Shown piece by piece: positions 10,713-24,800 of a DNA stretch of 64,000 nt; position 1 is the first letter of the stretch; each line of letters starts with the position of its first letter. The DNA is taken from positions 372,001-436,000 of the forward strand of contig JAPNXP010000009.1 in assembly GCA_028753945.1 (NCBI GenBank). Reading direction: 5' to 3'. The stretch comes from Hexactinellida sp. DTS-2022 (taxonomy: Eukaryota > Porifera > Hexactinellida). The position numbers and the translations under genes were made by a program. The notes beneath the pieces were generated by a model. That model ran no database searches. It was not told the origin of the DNA and saw only the letters and a list, made by a program, of their open reading frames with translations.

Positions 10713-11047
10713 ATATATTACTGTTGTTCTGTCACGGAAAATTTTGTCCCCTTGGAAATTTTTCTAGTGACAATTTTCCAGTGACAGATTAATTGAAAGG
10801 TACCTACTATACTACGGCCCAATTATAACGGCTAACGAACGGTCTTACGCCAAACCATTTATTCAAGGGATTGCAGGTTTGGAAATATTTATCGATAGAC
10901 ACGCAGTCTAATCATATCATAATAATTAGAATCGGTATTTCTAAATATACAAGTATAATTATTGTATAAAACCATAAATTTCTAATTTCGCACTTGTATA
11001 GCCGAATTTCCGCTTGTCTAAGTAATCATTATATGTGTGATAGATAT

Positions 11048-11137
11048 GAAGTGAACTCCCGTTATAATGAAGTCGGATATAACGAAGGAATTTACAGGTC
11101 CCAAAAGCACTTCGTTATAACGAGAGTTGACTGTACA
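11048..11137. mobile_element. Short family B MITE
   Basis: TGAACTCCCGTTATAATGAAG at the left and CTTCGTTATAACGAGAGTT before GACTGTA at the right, with the block GGAATTTACAGGTCCC inside. It lies about 340 bp upstream of the beta-catenin start codon. Confidence 0.65.
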
Positions 11138-11472
11138 TTATATATCAATGATTGATAAACTACGAATATATATCTAGACAAACTGAGTCATCTTAAAATT
11201 GGCCCAAAATAATTATGAGAAACAAATTTGAACAAACAGATTAGTAATCATTTGAAAATAAATCTATTTATATATATTGTTGACATAGCAACATGTAACT
11301 ACTCAGGAATGTGTATTACTTTGTACTATTCCTGGTCAAGGGCTTGACGATATACTGAAAAGTATAAATAAGGTACATTTACATTCGTGTAATGAATCAA
11401 GTAACATTGAACCAACTTGTAATTTCTTTATTGAATTTGCTATTTGCATATAATTTTGGGAAACACTGAATA

Positions 11473-14400
11473 ATGGAAGACTTGAATGCACAAAGAATGT
11501 TGTACCGACTCCAAGAACAAAAGGCTCTTACAATTGCCGGCATGGATACCAATCCATACAATAGGTATGTTAGTTTCTCATAAATTAATTACAAATTTAG
11601 TTACAATAAATTTGTTATAGTATTTGTTTATTTTCTTTTTTTGAGACCTAGTTTGTTTTTGTGTGATATATTTGATAATGTTAGCAGAATATTCATCTAC
11701 ATGTAACTTGTATTATTTCAATGAATTTCTAATTTTTCTAATATTTTTTGAATACTCATGTTCCTAATAATATCTGTTGCCATCTAATTTCATCCAAAAT
11801 TAGCATAAAATCCTTGCAGCTTGAATTTTGTGCGCTTATAAATGTTATTTTGTATTAGCTAGGGGGACTTTATATAAGTTATCCCTTCAATATATTCTCT
11901 GGTTATTTTGCTAGAATCCATGTTTTTTTAAATCATTTATGGGTTTTCAGGGATTTTTGTTGCTAAATGCAAATGCCTGAAAATGAATATCCCATAGTTT
12001 TTATTACACTTTTCTAGTTATTTCTTGAAGAATAGCATTATTTGTACTAAAAATGAAATGCATATTTATTGGAACAACACAAGCCAAATAAATGCTCTTT
12101 AGCTAATAGCTATAGTCCAAGGTACCCTAGAAAGTATTTGAATAATGCAATGAAAAATACCGAAATTCCTGGAATGTTCGAGTTCCATTTATAATATTTA
12201 TTTAATTAATAAGTGTCCGTCCTCCTTCCGAAAATCGACAGTGAAATCAGCTTACGTATATTGTCTATTGAAAGTTTTCCATTGAGTCAAGTCGACCCTT
12301 TGTAAGAGTTATGATAGCTAAATTTATTAGTATTGCGTAATATGTTTTGTTTACCAAGGTAGTAGATGATATTTCAAGTTCAACGTTTATGAATTATGAC
12401 AACAATTTATGGTTTGGAAGGTTTCGTAGCAAATATGACTACAATATTACAAGTAAAATGTTCTTGATTTAGTACCCAAACAAATTGTAATTCTTTTGAT
12501 GTCAATAGACTATTAATCTCGTTAATTTGATTATCACTACAACACGATTCAGTCCCAATCAAATATTGTAATACTTAATGACACGTATATAATGAATTCG
12601 AATAATACGAACATATTTCGACGGCCCCTACTAATGAGATTATACTCTTACTAATTACAGTTAATTGAGACAAATTTCCTGAAGTTAATTCTATTAATTA
12701 AGCAGAACCGAATTTATCAATCAATTCCTGTCTCTCTCTCAATTACATTCTGAAATTAAGAAATATAATTTTATGAAACATCTTCATTTCATACCAATTA
12801 ACCAGGTCTACTATTTAATTGGCCAATCTTGTTGTAATTACGCACATACCACAATCACCTCTGGTTGCTAGACTGTATCTCAATAACACACAACGGTTAA
12901 TGGGTACATACCAAATGCACTTATCCGTTGCTATTATCATAAGAGGCGGACTTAAATATGCCCCAATTAAATAGAAAAGTGTTAATTGCTATAATCTTAA
13001 TGGATTTAAATCCTTCCCTATTAACAGAATTGGTATTTTTCCTTGTAAAAATAATTTGTTGGCACCCTCCTACTAATCATTTTTTAATTGTTGACTCTCT
13101 TTAAATTCAATCCATTTTATCTTATTACATCACAATTTAGTTCTAACAACTTGTTACTATGATAATTACACATTTACACACGTGGGTATTACAGTAATTA
13201 TGTCCATACAGGTCCACCCTTGTAATAATACACTTGTGCCTTATGCTGTGCTATTCAAACTCACTTATTTATTAAATTTAAGTACGCTACATTCCTGTGT
13301 ATATTGCGTAACTCTTCTTGATTGTGTCACGAGTCACATGTTTGTTTATATTGTTGTTGTTGTTGATGTTTCATATTGTTTACACTTACGAATTTATTAC
13401 TTTTACTCATGTGATTTTCGAGCTTTCAACCTCACTGAATAAAGTCATTCATTTTGTGACTTGTACATTCTTGTTAATTTGTATTACAACTCCAGTTATA
13501 ACGAAGTCGGATATAACGAAATAACCGCTTATACCCGAAATAGAATTTTCCCCCAGAGCACTAAATGCATTAATTATTATCCGCTTATACCGAAGGAGTT
13601 TACAAGTCCCTCGCACTTCGTTATTATAACGAGAGTACACTATATCAGTTAATAAGGAGTACAAAGTTTAATTCCCCTAGCCTATACAAATACATGCAGG
13701 TGACTCCAGTTAATATTAATTCCGGATAATACCAATTAACGAGTATATACTGTGCATTACTTTCTACACTTCGTATAGAAATACCTCAATTATTGTAGAA
13801 GATCAATATAATATGATTAGTGCATGTAACAATGTTTCGTTTGACGTTATTCCACGCAGCTGTAGTGAGTTGCCTCCTCGGCGACATGTTTTTGTGTTCT
13901 AACCAAATCCTATCTTTATCGATGATTCAACTTTATCTCTATACCAATGCAATTTTGCCACTCAATTACTGCGATTATCACAGAGCGTTTTATTATATCT
14001 GCTTTCAGTTTTTGTAGGCTAGTTTAAAGGTTAATTAGAAGGGAGGTTCTAAGCTATTGAATGGCCATATGTGTTGATTGTGCTATTATTATCATGGGTC
14101 AATTGATGGTTAATTACATCTATAACTTAAGCCATTATTCTGATTAGTGCAATTGCTACGCCTTGCCATATGTATGGTCACCTGGCGTTGAATTGCTTTT
14201 GCTTATTCAGCTATGGTGACCGTGTTTGTGGCAACCTTTGGTCCGAACATAAATGTTTGGTTTTATTCATCAGAATGGCTACAATTTACATATGATAGCT
14301 CTATAAGGAATTAATAAGGTGAATTTATTTCTACAAATAAGTTCGTTATATCCGGATATTCGTTAAATGTAAGCGGGTAATAATTAATGCATTTAGTGCT

Positions 14401-17400
14401 CTGGGGAAAAATCTCCATTTCGTTATATCCAACTTTGTTATATAACGGGAGTTCACTGTACTTCGAAACAATCATTGTATATTGTTTGATTTGTATAATT
14501 TATGGTCCAAAAGGACTTGAACACAATCGACCTTATTATTCAGGGCATAAATTAAAGGGTACAAACGTGCCCCTATATACTCACAAGGAAAATGGTTTAA
14601 GTACGGTCTCAATTAATAATAGCGATTGTATGAACCTATTTCGACAGTTCCTTTGAAACCGCGGTTAATTTATAGAATCTCTATATAGAGATTGTAGTTG
14701 GTTATAGTGCGCCTGGCAAGTATAAATAGAGTATAATTCATAACACTTATTTCGTTCTAGAAGAGAATATGAATTGAGATTGACTCAAATTGAAGATAGC
14801 ATAAATCAACTACATTTCTCGTACTCACAACAGTGTTCTCCACAAAGGACAAATAATTGTGAGTTTATTTATTGTTTATAATTCTGTTTGTTTATTTATT
14901 GTTTATATTTCTGTTTGTTTATTTATTGTCTGTTTTCTGTTTGTTGTTTATTTTGTTTGATTGTTTGTTTGTTTACTTTGTTTGATTGTTTGTTTGTTTG
15001 TTTGTTTGTTTGTTTGTTGTTTGTTTGATTGTTTGCTGTTTGTTTGATTATTTGTTGTTTGTTTGTTTGTTTGTTTGCTTGTTTTTGTTGTTTATTATCT
15101 GTTTTAACAGCATTAAATTAAATATCAGTGAACTTTCAAAAATAAATTGTCCATGATAGCTAAATTCTAGATTAGTAACAACCACATTTTACGTTAAAAT
15201 ACTTAGTCTTATATTGCTTTGTATAAATCTGATTGCACAACTCATTAGTATTTGTTAGTGACAACAATATATTGCATTTGTAATCTCAAGTTTTCTAAAA
15301 ACCGCTTAATAAAACATCGAACAATTTAAAAAAAAAGACTTTGTCAGTGAAAATTTACAATAAACCTGAAAATTTACATTAAAAAGGTGTTCGCCGATAT
15401 GCAAGTATTTCCTTTCAGAAAATAATATTTTTGTAATATCCGTACTTATCTCTCCCACAGCTAATCTGTGAACAATCGATCAGTTAATTATCTTATAATT
15501 TAGATTAGTATCTATTTCCACCTGGTATATTCACATGTTCTACCTATTCAAGTGTGTTCAGGGCATTTTAACGGTTAACCTCAACAAGTTGTATTATACT
15601 CCATTAATTATCTTAACACATTATTAACACGGATATCTCATTATGTGCTTGAGGACAACCAATCAATTTAGAAGGTTAATTAAGCCATTGATCAGTTTTA
15701 TAATTCTGTACGTATAACGAGATTATTCTATAAGTTTATAGGTCACCACTTTGTCTGAAAATAATTTGGGCTTGTAACATGGTTTTTAATTATCTTCTCA
15801 GCTGTCGCTTACTCCTATTATCAATTGGGACATAAGATCATCAATATGTTTATGGTTGAAAACATTTAGAATATTATCGGAATTTAATGTACTAACACGC
15901 TATCAAATTCCTACTCTATGTAAGTTGGTTATTAGTTGATCGGTTCTATTCAGATTGTGGAGGTTTCGAATTTGTCTCTTTGCAAATTCAACAAAATTGT
16001 CATCTTATTCCACAGAAAAACCTTTTCTTTCAAAGTGATAAAAAAATTATGTTGTAAATGCAAGCAAATTAACTCTATACAATCAGGTACTTTTATTATA
16101 AATATTCAAGGGACCAAAATTGTGTTCATAATAGAGAGACTTCATAATATTATAAGCGAACTCAACTTAATACAAACCCTATTTAAGTTATTAATTTGGA
16201 CCATAGGGCTTGTTCACAAAAAGCAGACTGTATAATACAATAGTTAGAAATAAATACTTACTCTTAAAACCCCAAAGCGTACTAACTGAGTTTGCAGTAT
16301 AGAAATACGCGAATGAAGCCCAAATACATTCGTTTCTCCTAATCTATTTAACTGCCTCCCTTAACTGAATCCCACTATCATTTCAATACAATCACTGTAT
16401 AACTAAATTCTGCAGCCATAGAGAGGGCAATAATCTCGTTACACTAGAAACAACTGTTCTCAGCTAGATTTGAGATTTGTATGATTTCACCCTCTCGAAT
16501 AATGGTCTGGCCTTCTCGTACCAATTCTAGTTATATAGGACCTGAATTCTTAGTTTCAATTATCCCATTACTTTCATTCAGATTATCAAAGAGCCCGCTT
16601 TAATTTTCTAATTTGTATGCTTAAAATTATAATTTCCATGTACGAAATAATAATTTTATTACAGTAGAACCTCGTTAGTACGAACACGGTTAATACGAAA
16701 ACTATTTCAGTCCCCTTCAAAGCCTTTTCAATACAAATAATATTAGTTTTAATACGAATTCCGGATAAAGCGAACACATTTAACAGTCCCTTGGTGTTCC
16801 TACTAACGAGTTAACTGTATCACTATAGGAGTTATACTGTCCGTACTAACGAGGTTATACTGTAGTTATAATAATATTATTGTTAGCTCCATCAGACGTA
16901 ATGGAGAAATACCAACCCGCACAGAATACACACGATTCCGGGATTGTAACCCGGCAAACAAGTCCGGGTTTCGACGACGAAGATTCCGGTACTGACGAAC
17001 ACATTTTGTACCCCTGGAACCAGGCCTCTCAGGGGACATGGGATCCCTCTTATTCTACACAAATAGGTGACTTATAATCATACTGTAGACTCGTTAGTAC
17101 GAACACGGATAAGGCGAATATCGGTTAAGGAGTACTACAAGGTTTTATTGCAAATGCATGCAAGTTACTCCGGTTGATACGAATCACCGGATAATTTTAA
17201 CTGTCTCTAGTGTAATTTAAAAGTGAATTATTTGACACTTACAATTCACATTTTGTTTTTTGGTAAAGTTATTTTGGGATATCTTTGAATCCGTTTATTG
17301 GTGATTTTTTCCCTATTCTTTATTGTGGGAATTTAATAGACTTACTTTATCCACCAGTGAACCTAATGAGTATATGTGTTATTTCATAGTTGAAAGTTCG

Positions 17401-18783
17401 TTAATTGTACGGTCTCACAACTTAGTCAGTGATTTATTGCACATAGAATTTGTGTGAATAAAGCATACACCACTTCGCAAATACTCCAACAAACATGTCA
17501 TTGTTATATTGTATTGTGCATTGTATTTATTTAAACTTATAATTCAATACTTTGTGTATTTATTTGCTTTTCATGTTAGTGACTGGAGGGAATGATGCGA
17601 AATTAGGGACACAAGGGGACAGGTTGAAAACTGCAATGTTCCCCTCCTCAGCCCCCTCAGAGCAACCTTATGTCTCCGAAAAAACAGATTTGCAAACTAA
17701 TGTGCAACGATTAACTGAGTCTACTCACCTTATAAAGCAATCTATTACAAACCTACTTCAGTACAAAGTACGTACATAGTAGAACCTCGTTAGTACGAAC
17801 ACGGATAAGGTTTAATTCAACCTTTTCCAACCGTGGCCCCCTATAGAAAATACCAAACATTATATGGACCCCCTCCCATTGACTGTAATACAAATTTTGT
17901 GAACTTGTGGACCCCATTTTGGGAACCACCGCCCTAGCCTATACAAATGCATGCAAGTGACTCCGGTTAATACGAATTCCGGATAATACGAACATATTAA
18001 GACGGTCCCTTGGTGTTCCTATTAACTAGATTTAATAGGGGACAGTATTTCCATATTATCGCGATGTCGTGTGATGATAAATTCCTTCCAGTGTAGATTC
18101 GTACTTTAGACGGTTCGACTGAAAACTTAGTATAAAGCAGAACCCGCATTTTCCGTGTGTATATTGCCTCTACTAGTTTGCCTGTAATTGATTATGTAAG
18201 CTGTGATTTCTATGGTGAGCTTACAAGGTTATACGGTTCACTGAATATTCATTTTCAAGTATTCGAATTATATTTGAATAGTGTGTTTTCCCAAGCCTCT
18301 TTCTATGAATTTGACCTCACCTGTAGCCATTTAATGCTGAGCTATGAGTGCCATATGTTTGTTTTCATATTTTGACAAAGACAACCTGAGGTGCCGATAT
18401 AATTGGGAATTCGCGAGATTCAAAGCCATTCTTTGGTTAAAACGGCTTCCATGGGAATGGGTGACATTTCCAAATTCACCTACCCCCTGCATACAGTTAA
18501 AAATAGCCGATGTATGCGGATATTTATTTAAAATTAACCATTTTAATTTACAAACTTTTGATGTTGAGAATCACTATTAGTTGGTCAACTTTGGAAATTT
18601 CCGTTTTTGTCTACATGTTCTTTAATTTTATTCATTAAACTCTCATACAAAGTCATATAGCGAAATACCCGCTTAATACAAAGTTAAATACATTGCCCAT
18701 GATTGATAAAGTAATTTACTTTGCTCTTCTTATAACGAACTAAGTAAACCAAGGGTCCCTTTGACTTGCTTATAACGGGTACT

Positions 18784-18816
<33 letters not shown>

Positions 18817-21800
18817 TTTTAGACTGACACAGACATAACAACACTTGTAATCCCTGAACTTTTGAAAGTTCTCAAAAATCCTGAAAGAGATGTAATCGAG
18901 AAATCAGCTTTGGTATGTTTGCTAATTTGAATTTATTCCCATAAGTTATGACGCAGCGTCTCAATCTATACTAAAGATAATACGAATTAATTGTTTATGA
19001 TATAACTGTTAATGTGAAGTATTCTATTCTGACAGGACATTAGTTTATCGCAATTGTCATTCTATAATTCTAGTTTGAACTCTTACAGATACATTACAAA
19101 ACAAGTTCCATTTATTTAGATTAAGTTCCTTTAATGAGTTTTCAAAGCTTACTTTGTTATAATTAGAAAACTGGCTTCTATTCATTGATACAAGAATTTC
19201 CAGGAACTGATATGCCCCAATTAAAATTCAGTGAAATTGTCTATACTTTTAAAATTATTTAATTAATTAATTAGAGGAATTTCTTGTATATCAGACAACA
19301 ATTTTCTGGCAAAATCCTTTTTTTTAACATAAAAATTCAGGTTTGCAAAGTCGGGTTTTTACAGTTCAGGTCTGCTTATTGTTAACAATTTTCCGTCTGT
19401 TTAATATGAAAACTTTTTATTATGAACAAGCCAATTTAATAACTTACATAGGGTTTGTATTAAGTTGAGTTCGCTTATTATTATAAAGTCTCTATTATGA
19501 ACACAATTTTAATAATATCCTATTGAATGGTCATAATATAATAACATGACTGTATATCAGAAGGTTATAGCCGATATAAGCAAGCCCTAACACATCTAAT
19601 TATAACTTATCCCTAGGTTATCGACACCCTCGCAAAGAGCGAGGCCACTCGTCAGGCCATCCTCTCCTCCCCCCTTCTTCTCACCGCTCTCATACAAGCT
19701 GTGGGCACCAATGTTAGCGACGAGACCGCTAAACTAGCCGCCAGTGCTATTTCCTCTCTATCTCTGTCGCATCTCGGAGTTAAGCTTATACACTCCAGCG
19801 ATGGAATAGCTTTCATTGTAAGTAGAGCCGCATTATATGTAGGCAGTGTCTTATACAGCCATTTGTAAAGTAGAATGCCTTATATGGCCAGTATATTATA
19901 CAGCCATTTGTAAAGTAGAATGCTTTATACGTAGGCCAGTGTATTATACAGCCATTTGTAAAGTAGTGCCTTATATGCTACGGTCTATAAAGCCCATACT
20001 AACTAAGCTTAAACAATATGTACAGTCAACTCTCGTTATAACGAAGTGCTTGGGACCTGTAAATTCCTTCATTACTTCCGGATATTCGTTATAAGCGGAT
20101 AATAATTAATGCATTTAGTGCTTTGGGGGGAAATATCCGACTTCGTTATAACGGGAATTCACTGTATGTAGACGTTCTATAAAATCCCATACAAACAGTC
20201 TATAAATTTGGTAGCCAAAAGCCCCTGCCATCTATGGATATTTAAGTCAAGAAAACCTGGTCTAGAAATATACGGTCTACATAAGTTATTTCTTGTAAGC
20301 AATACATTAGTAGATCAGTTAATTTACACTCTTGTGAGACACAAAATAGCTTATAACATGCCAGTGTTATATTATTATTGCCATGATATATCCCACTTGC
20401 AAGGAATTTGCATATTTAATCAATGTCTATTAGAGTTGTTAATTAAATGTACATTAATTGCAATTAATTACTCGTCTGTTATAACAGATAATAAATTTGT
20501 CTACAGTTGAACTCAATTTGATTTTAAATCCCTTTCAAAATATTCAGTAGATCCCTGTTAATTAATGCTTAATTAATTGTTTAACTTATCTATGAAACAA
20601 ATTAAAACTTGACTGAATAAATTACAGTCAGGTCTTCTTAATGTGAACTTAATGTGAACAATATTTCGTCTGCTTAATATGAAACACTTTATTATGAACA
20701 AGCCCTATGGTCCCAATTAACAACTTACATAGGGTTTGTATTAAGTTGAGTTCGCTTATTATAAAGTCTATTTTTGGCCCCTTGAATGCCCATAATACAT
20801 AACCTGACTGTATATTTATATTTATATTTAATTTGTAGATGTCCCTTCTCACATCTGAGACTCAGCACGTAATTATGTTTGCCATCACCTGTCTACACAA
20901 CATTCTGTCTTGTCAGCAGAACTCCAATTCCAATGTGTACAAGGAGGAAATACGGAGTAGAGGTTAGTTATTATTTATGCTAGCAAATTACTGTCTAATC
21001 TCATTAGTAGGAACACGGTTAATAACTTAATACAAACACTATTTCAGTCCCCTTCAAAGCCTTTTCAATACAAATGATATTGGTTAATACGAATTCCGGA
21101 TAAGGCGAACACAATTTGATTGTCCCCTGGCGTTCTACTTTAAAAAATTACTAAAAATTTAAATTAAATAAAAATTATAAAAGATTTGACTTGACTAACT
21201 ATTTGTGTCCCTGATGTTCCTAGTAAAAAGGTTCTACTTTAAAAAATTACTAAAAATTTAAAATTAAATAAATATCAAAACAAATTGACTTAATTACTAT
21301 TTGTGTATAGGTGGTGTACAGCACCTGGTGCGACTCCTGAGTGGGAACAGAGATAAGATCCTCGGAGTGATAGCGGACTGTCTGCACCTGCTAGCTTACA
21401 ACAACGAAGAGACAAAACTAGTTATCTACAACTACAGAGGCCCTCTCCTTCTGATTAAAATAATCGCAGAGACTAGTTATGAGAAGTTGCAATGGTTGGC
21501 AGGAAGATTAATTAAAATACTCGCTTTGTGTCCCAGCAATAAACACGCTATTGTACAGGTTAGTAATAAGTTAACAACAAATTTGTTTATTATTCCATTA
21601 GAACCTGTTTAATCCGACACCAGTTGGGATAGGAAAAAATGTCGATTGCCAAATTATGCAAGTTCTATTGTATTTCTTGAGTTTGTTTACTTATTTGTTT
21701 ATGATTTCTTGAGTTTGTTTACTCGTTTGTTTACTCATTTGTTTACCTATTTGTTTACTCATTTGTTTACCTATTTGTTTACCTATTTGTTTACTCATTT

Positions 21801-24800
21801 GTTTACTCATTTGTTTACCTATTTGTTTACCTATTTGTTTACCTATTTGTTTACTCATTTGTTTACTCATTTGTTTACTCATTTGTTTACCTATTTGTTT
21901 ACCTATTGTTTACTCAGGCGGGGGGCCTAACTGTGCTATCCAAACACCTCAACACTTCCAGTCCGAGAGTCTGTCAGATGTACCTGCGCATCCTACTTAC
22001 GCTATCTGACGCCTCGAGACCAGAGGTACCCATTGCATAATTAAATAGTTAATACAGTAGTGTTCGCATAATAGCAATTGTATAATAGCAATATTGTTCT
22101 ATTAGCAAGTTATTTTCAGTCCCCAAGCGAGCATTTAATGTTAATTCTGTTCCTCTAATAGCAAGTTCGCCTATTAACAAGAAATTTTGTGCAAAATGCG
22201 ACTTGCTATTACGTGAACACTACTGTAGTTCAAGTGCTCTATAAAATATTTAATTACAGTAGTGTTCGCCTAATAGCAATATTGCTCTATTAGCAAGTTA
22301 CTATTTGTCCCCAAGCGAGCATTTAATGTTAAATTTGTTCCTCTAATAGCAAGTTCGCCTATTAACAAGAAATTTTGTGCAAAATGCGACTTGCTATTAG
22401 GCGAACACCACTGTAGTTCACCCAATTAACCGTTGGGCTCTATTAAAATGAGTCTACTGTATGTTATAATGACGTCATAATTCATGCTTTATTTTAGGAG
22501 AATTTGGAACCAATGGTAGCTATGTTATTGAATTTGTTGCAAGCGAAAGAGGACATCGGGCTTAAAACTTCTGCCGTAGGAATTCTATCCAATGTTACAT
22601 GCAACAATCCACAAACCAAGGTAACTTATACACTATTATATTTAATTACACAATAATATTTCATTACACATTTACACTACATATATTATTGTATTAGACT
22701 ATATTATTACACTATATTATTGCATAATACAAATTATTGCATTACTATACAATTCGTTGAATAAAAACAATGATTAAGTACTGAATTATATTTATAAATG
22801 ACAAATTCTGTTAATTAAGAATTCACGAGTGTATATATTTCAGAACACACGGTGAATGAGTTGAATGGGCGTATATTTCTTGTAATCAATTATAGAAATG
22901 CATTCCTATTATACTATTTTCCGTGTACTCATCTTACATAACTTAACAGAACCATCAAGATTGCTAGATTATTTCTAAGAAAATGATTAAACTTACAACA
23001 TGTTATGCTCTAGTCACTGATACAATTTATACTAACTTAGGACTCCCATAGTCAACTTATTGTCATTCAGGTCAATAAGTTACAGGATTTTATTTGGTAT
23101 CTTATTGCTATTGCTTTGTTAAGTCGTGTTCTTTTCAATTGAACTATGCACTAAGTTGTAATGGCTATAAATCCTTTAATCTATAAAGCTTCTCTCCTAA
23201 ATGATTTGTTAACAATTATAAGAGAATTTTATCTTTCCTAGCTCAATAAATTGAATACTACCTTTAGTATGAATACCTAGGGACTTTCAAAATTTGTACC
23301 CCTTATCAAAAATTATTAACCCTACTTATAAAGGTTAATTATTGATGTAGAAAAAATACCTTGTTTGTGCCTTAAAATTACATTATAAGGTGTTGGCCCA
23401 TATACAATTTTTCTTATCCTAAATTAGTATTATCAGGAGAAAATTATTAAGCATTGAATTTCTATGGCATAGTACGTATTAACTAGAATCTACAATATAG
23501 TATAACCTCGTTAATACGAACACCAACGGACGAAAAAAATGTTGTTCGCTTTATCCGGAGTTCGTATTAACCGGAATATTACCCATTTAATAGCCATTGT
23601 AGGGACCTGATTTTGTGCAACTGTTTGTTCATCTTACCCGGAAATTCATATTAACCGTGTTCCTACTAACGAGGTTCTACTGTATTTATAATCTTAGTAT
23701 TTATACCGTACTTACTATTCTCTCCCGTAGACCTCAATATGCGATCACAACGGTATACAAGTTCTACTCAACATAGTATCTGGTATTTCACAGAAAAGAG
23801 ATATCAACATAAATTCCCCGCAAATAAATGAACTTCTAGAAGGGATTATTTGCACATTAAGACATGTCACTTCGAAACATGAAAGAGCGGAGTTTGCTCA
23901 AAATGAAGTGAGAATACAAAAGGGACTTGATGCCATTTTACAGCTGTTCCTCACTACTACACACTGGACACTGATTAAAGTTAGTTTCTATAACTAATGT
24001 CCGTAATTAATCTACATTACAATCGTTATAACCAAGTATAAGGGACCTTGTTTACTTTGATATAAGCGGAGTGAATTCAACTACTTTATCCGTCTGGAGA
24101 ATAAATATTACAGTGATGTTCGCGTAATAGCAAGTCGCAATTTACACGAAATTTTCACGAAATTTGCTTGCTAATAGGCGAACTTACAATTAGAAAAACA
24201 GAATTAACATTAAATGCTCGTTTGAGGACAGAAACAACTTGCTAATAGAGCAATTGTTTTTAGGCGAACACCACTGTAATTCGTTGTAAGCGGGTACTTC
24301 GTTATAACGGGAGTTTACTAACTTAATTTATTGGAAAAATAACTTATATGTAGACCGTCTATTTCTAGACCAGGTTTTCTTACATTTACATTCGTATTAC
24401 CCATAGACGGCAGGGCTTTTGTCTACAGAATTTATAGACGGTCTACAAATTTTGGCTTATTTGTATGGGCATTTATAGACCGTCTACATATAAGGATGGT
24501 CTTTATTGTATTATTTCATAGGCTTGTCTCGGTTTGCTACGAAACCTGTCTAACTGCACTCACAACAGAACTGAACTCAGAAAGCTGTCAGTTATTCCGC
24601 AGCTAATCGAGCTACTGAAGAGGTCAATTGAAATCCTATTCAAGTCTACAGATCCATCGAATAGCACTGTAAGTACCATATTAATTATGGGAAAATTCCA
24701 AAAACTCAACTTTTTTGAAAATTTTCAAATTAATTATACATATAAATTTATTTTTTTTTGCAAACTTTTTTGCAAACTTTAATGGGAATTAAGGTGTTAC

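Larger units (their letters stand above)
11565..14760 (+). other. Beta-catenin intron 1: AT-rich with family B MITEs
   Basis: A 3.2-kb intron. Family B copies sit at 13485-13648 and 14335-14462. Between 11565 and 13480 the sequence is plain AT-rich DNA in which I find no exon, RNA gene or further repeat. Confidence 0.6.

Noticed and set aside
18157-18580. Two overlapping ORFs of 72 and 78 codons in a beta-catenin intron
   Set aside because: AT-rich composition, no matching splice phase and no family resemblance; beta-catenin exons 4 and 5 join directly.
21646-21930. ORF encoding repeated LFTH/LFTY units
   Set aside because: Translation of the 12-bp intronic minisatellite; real exon 9 starts at its end.
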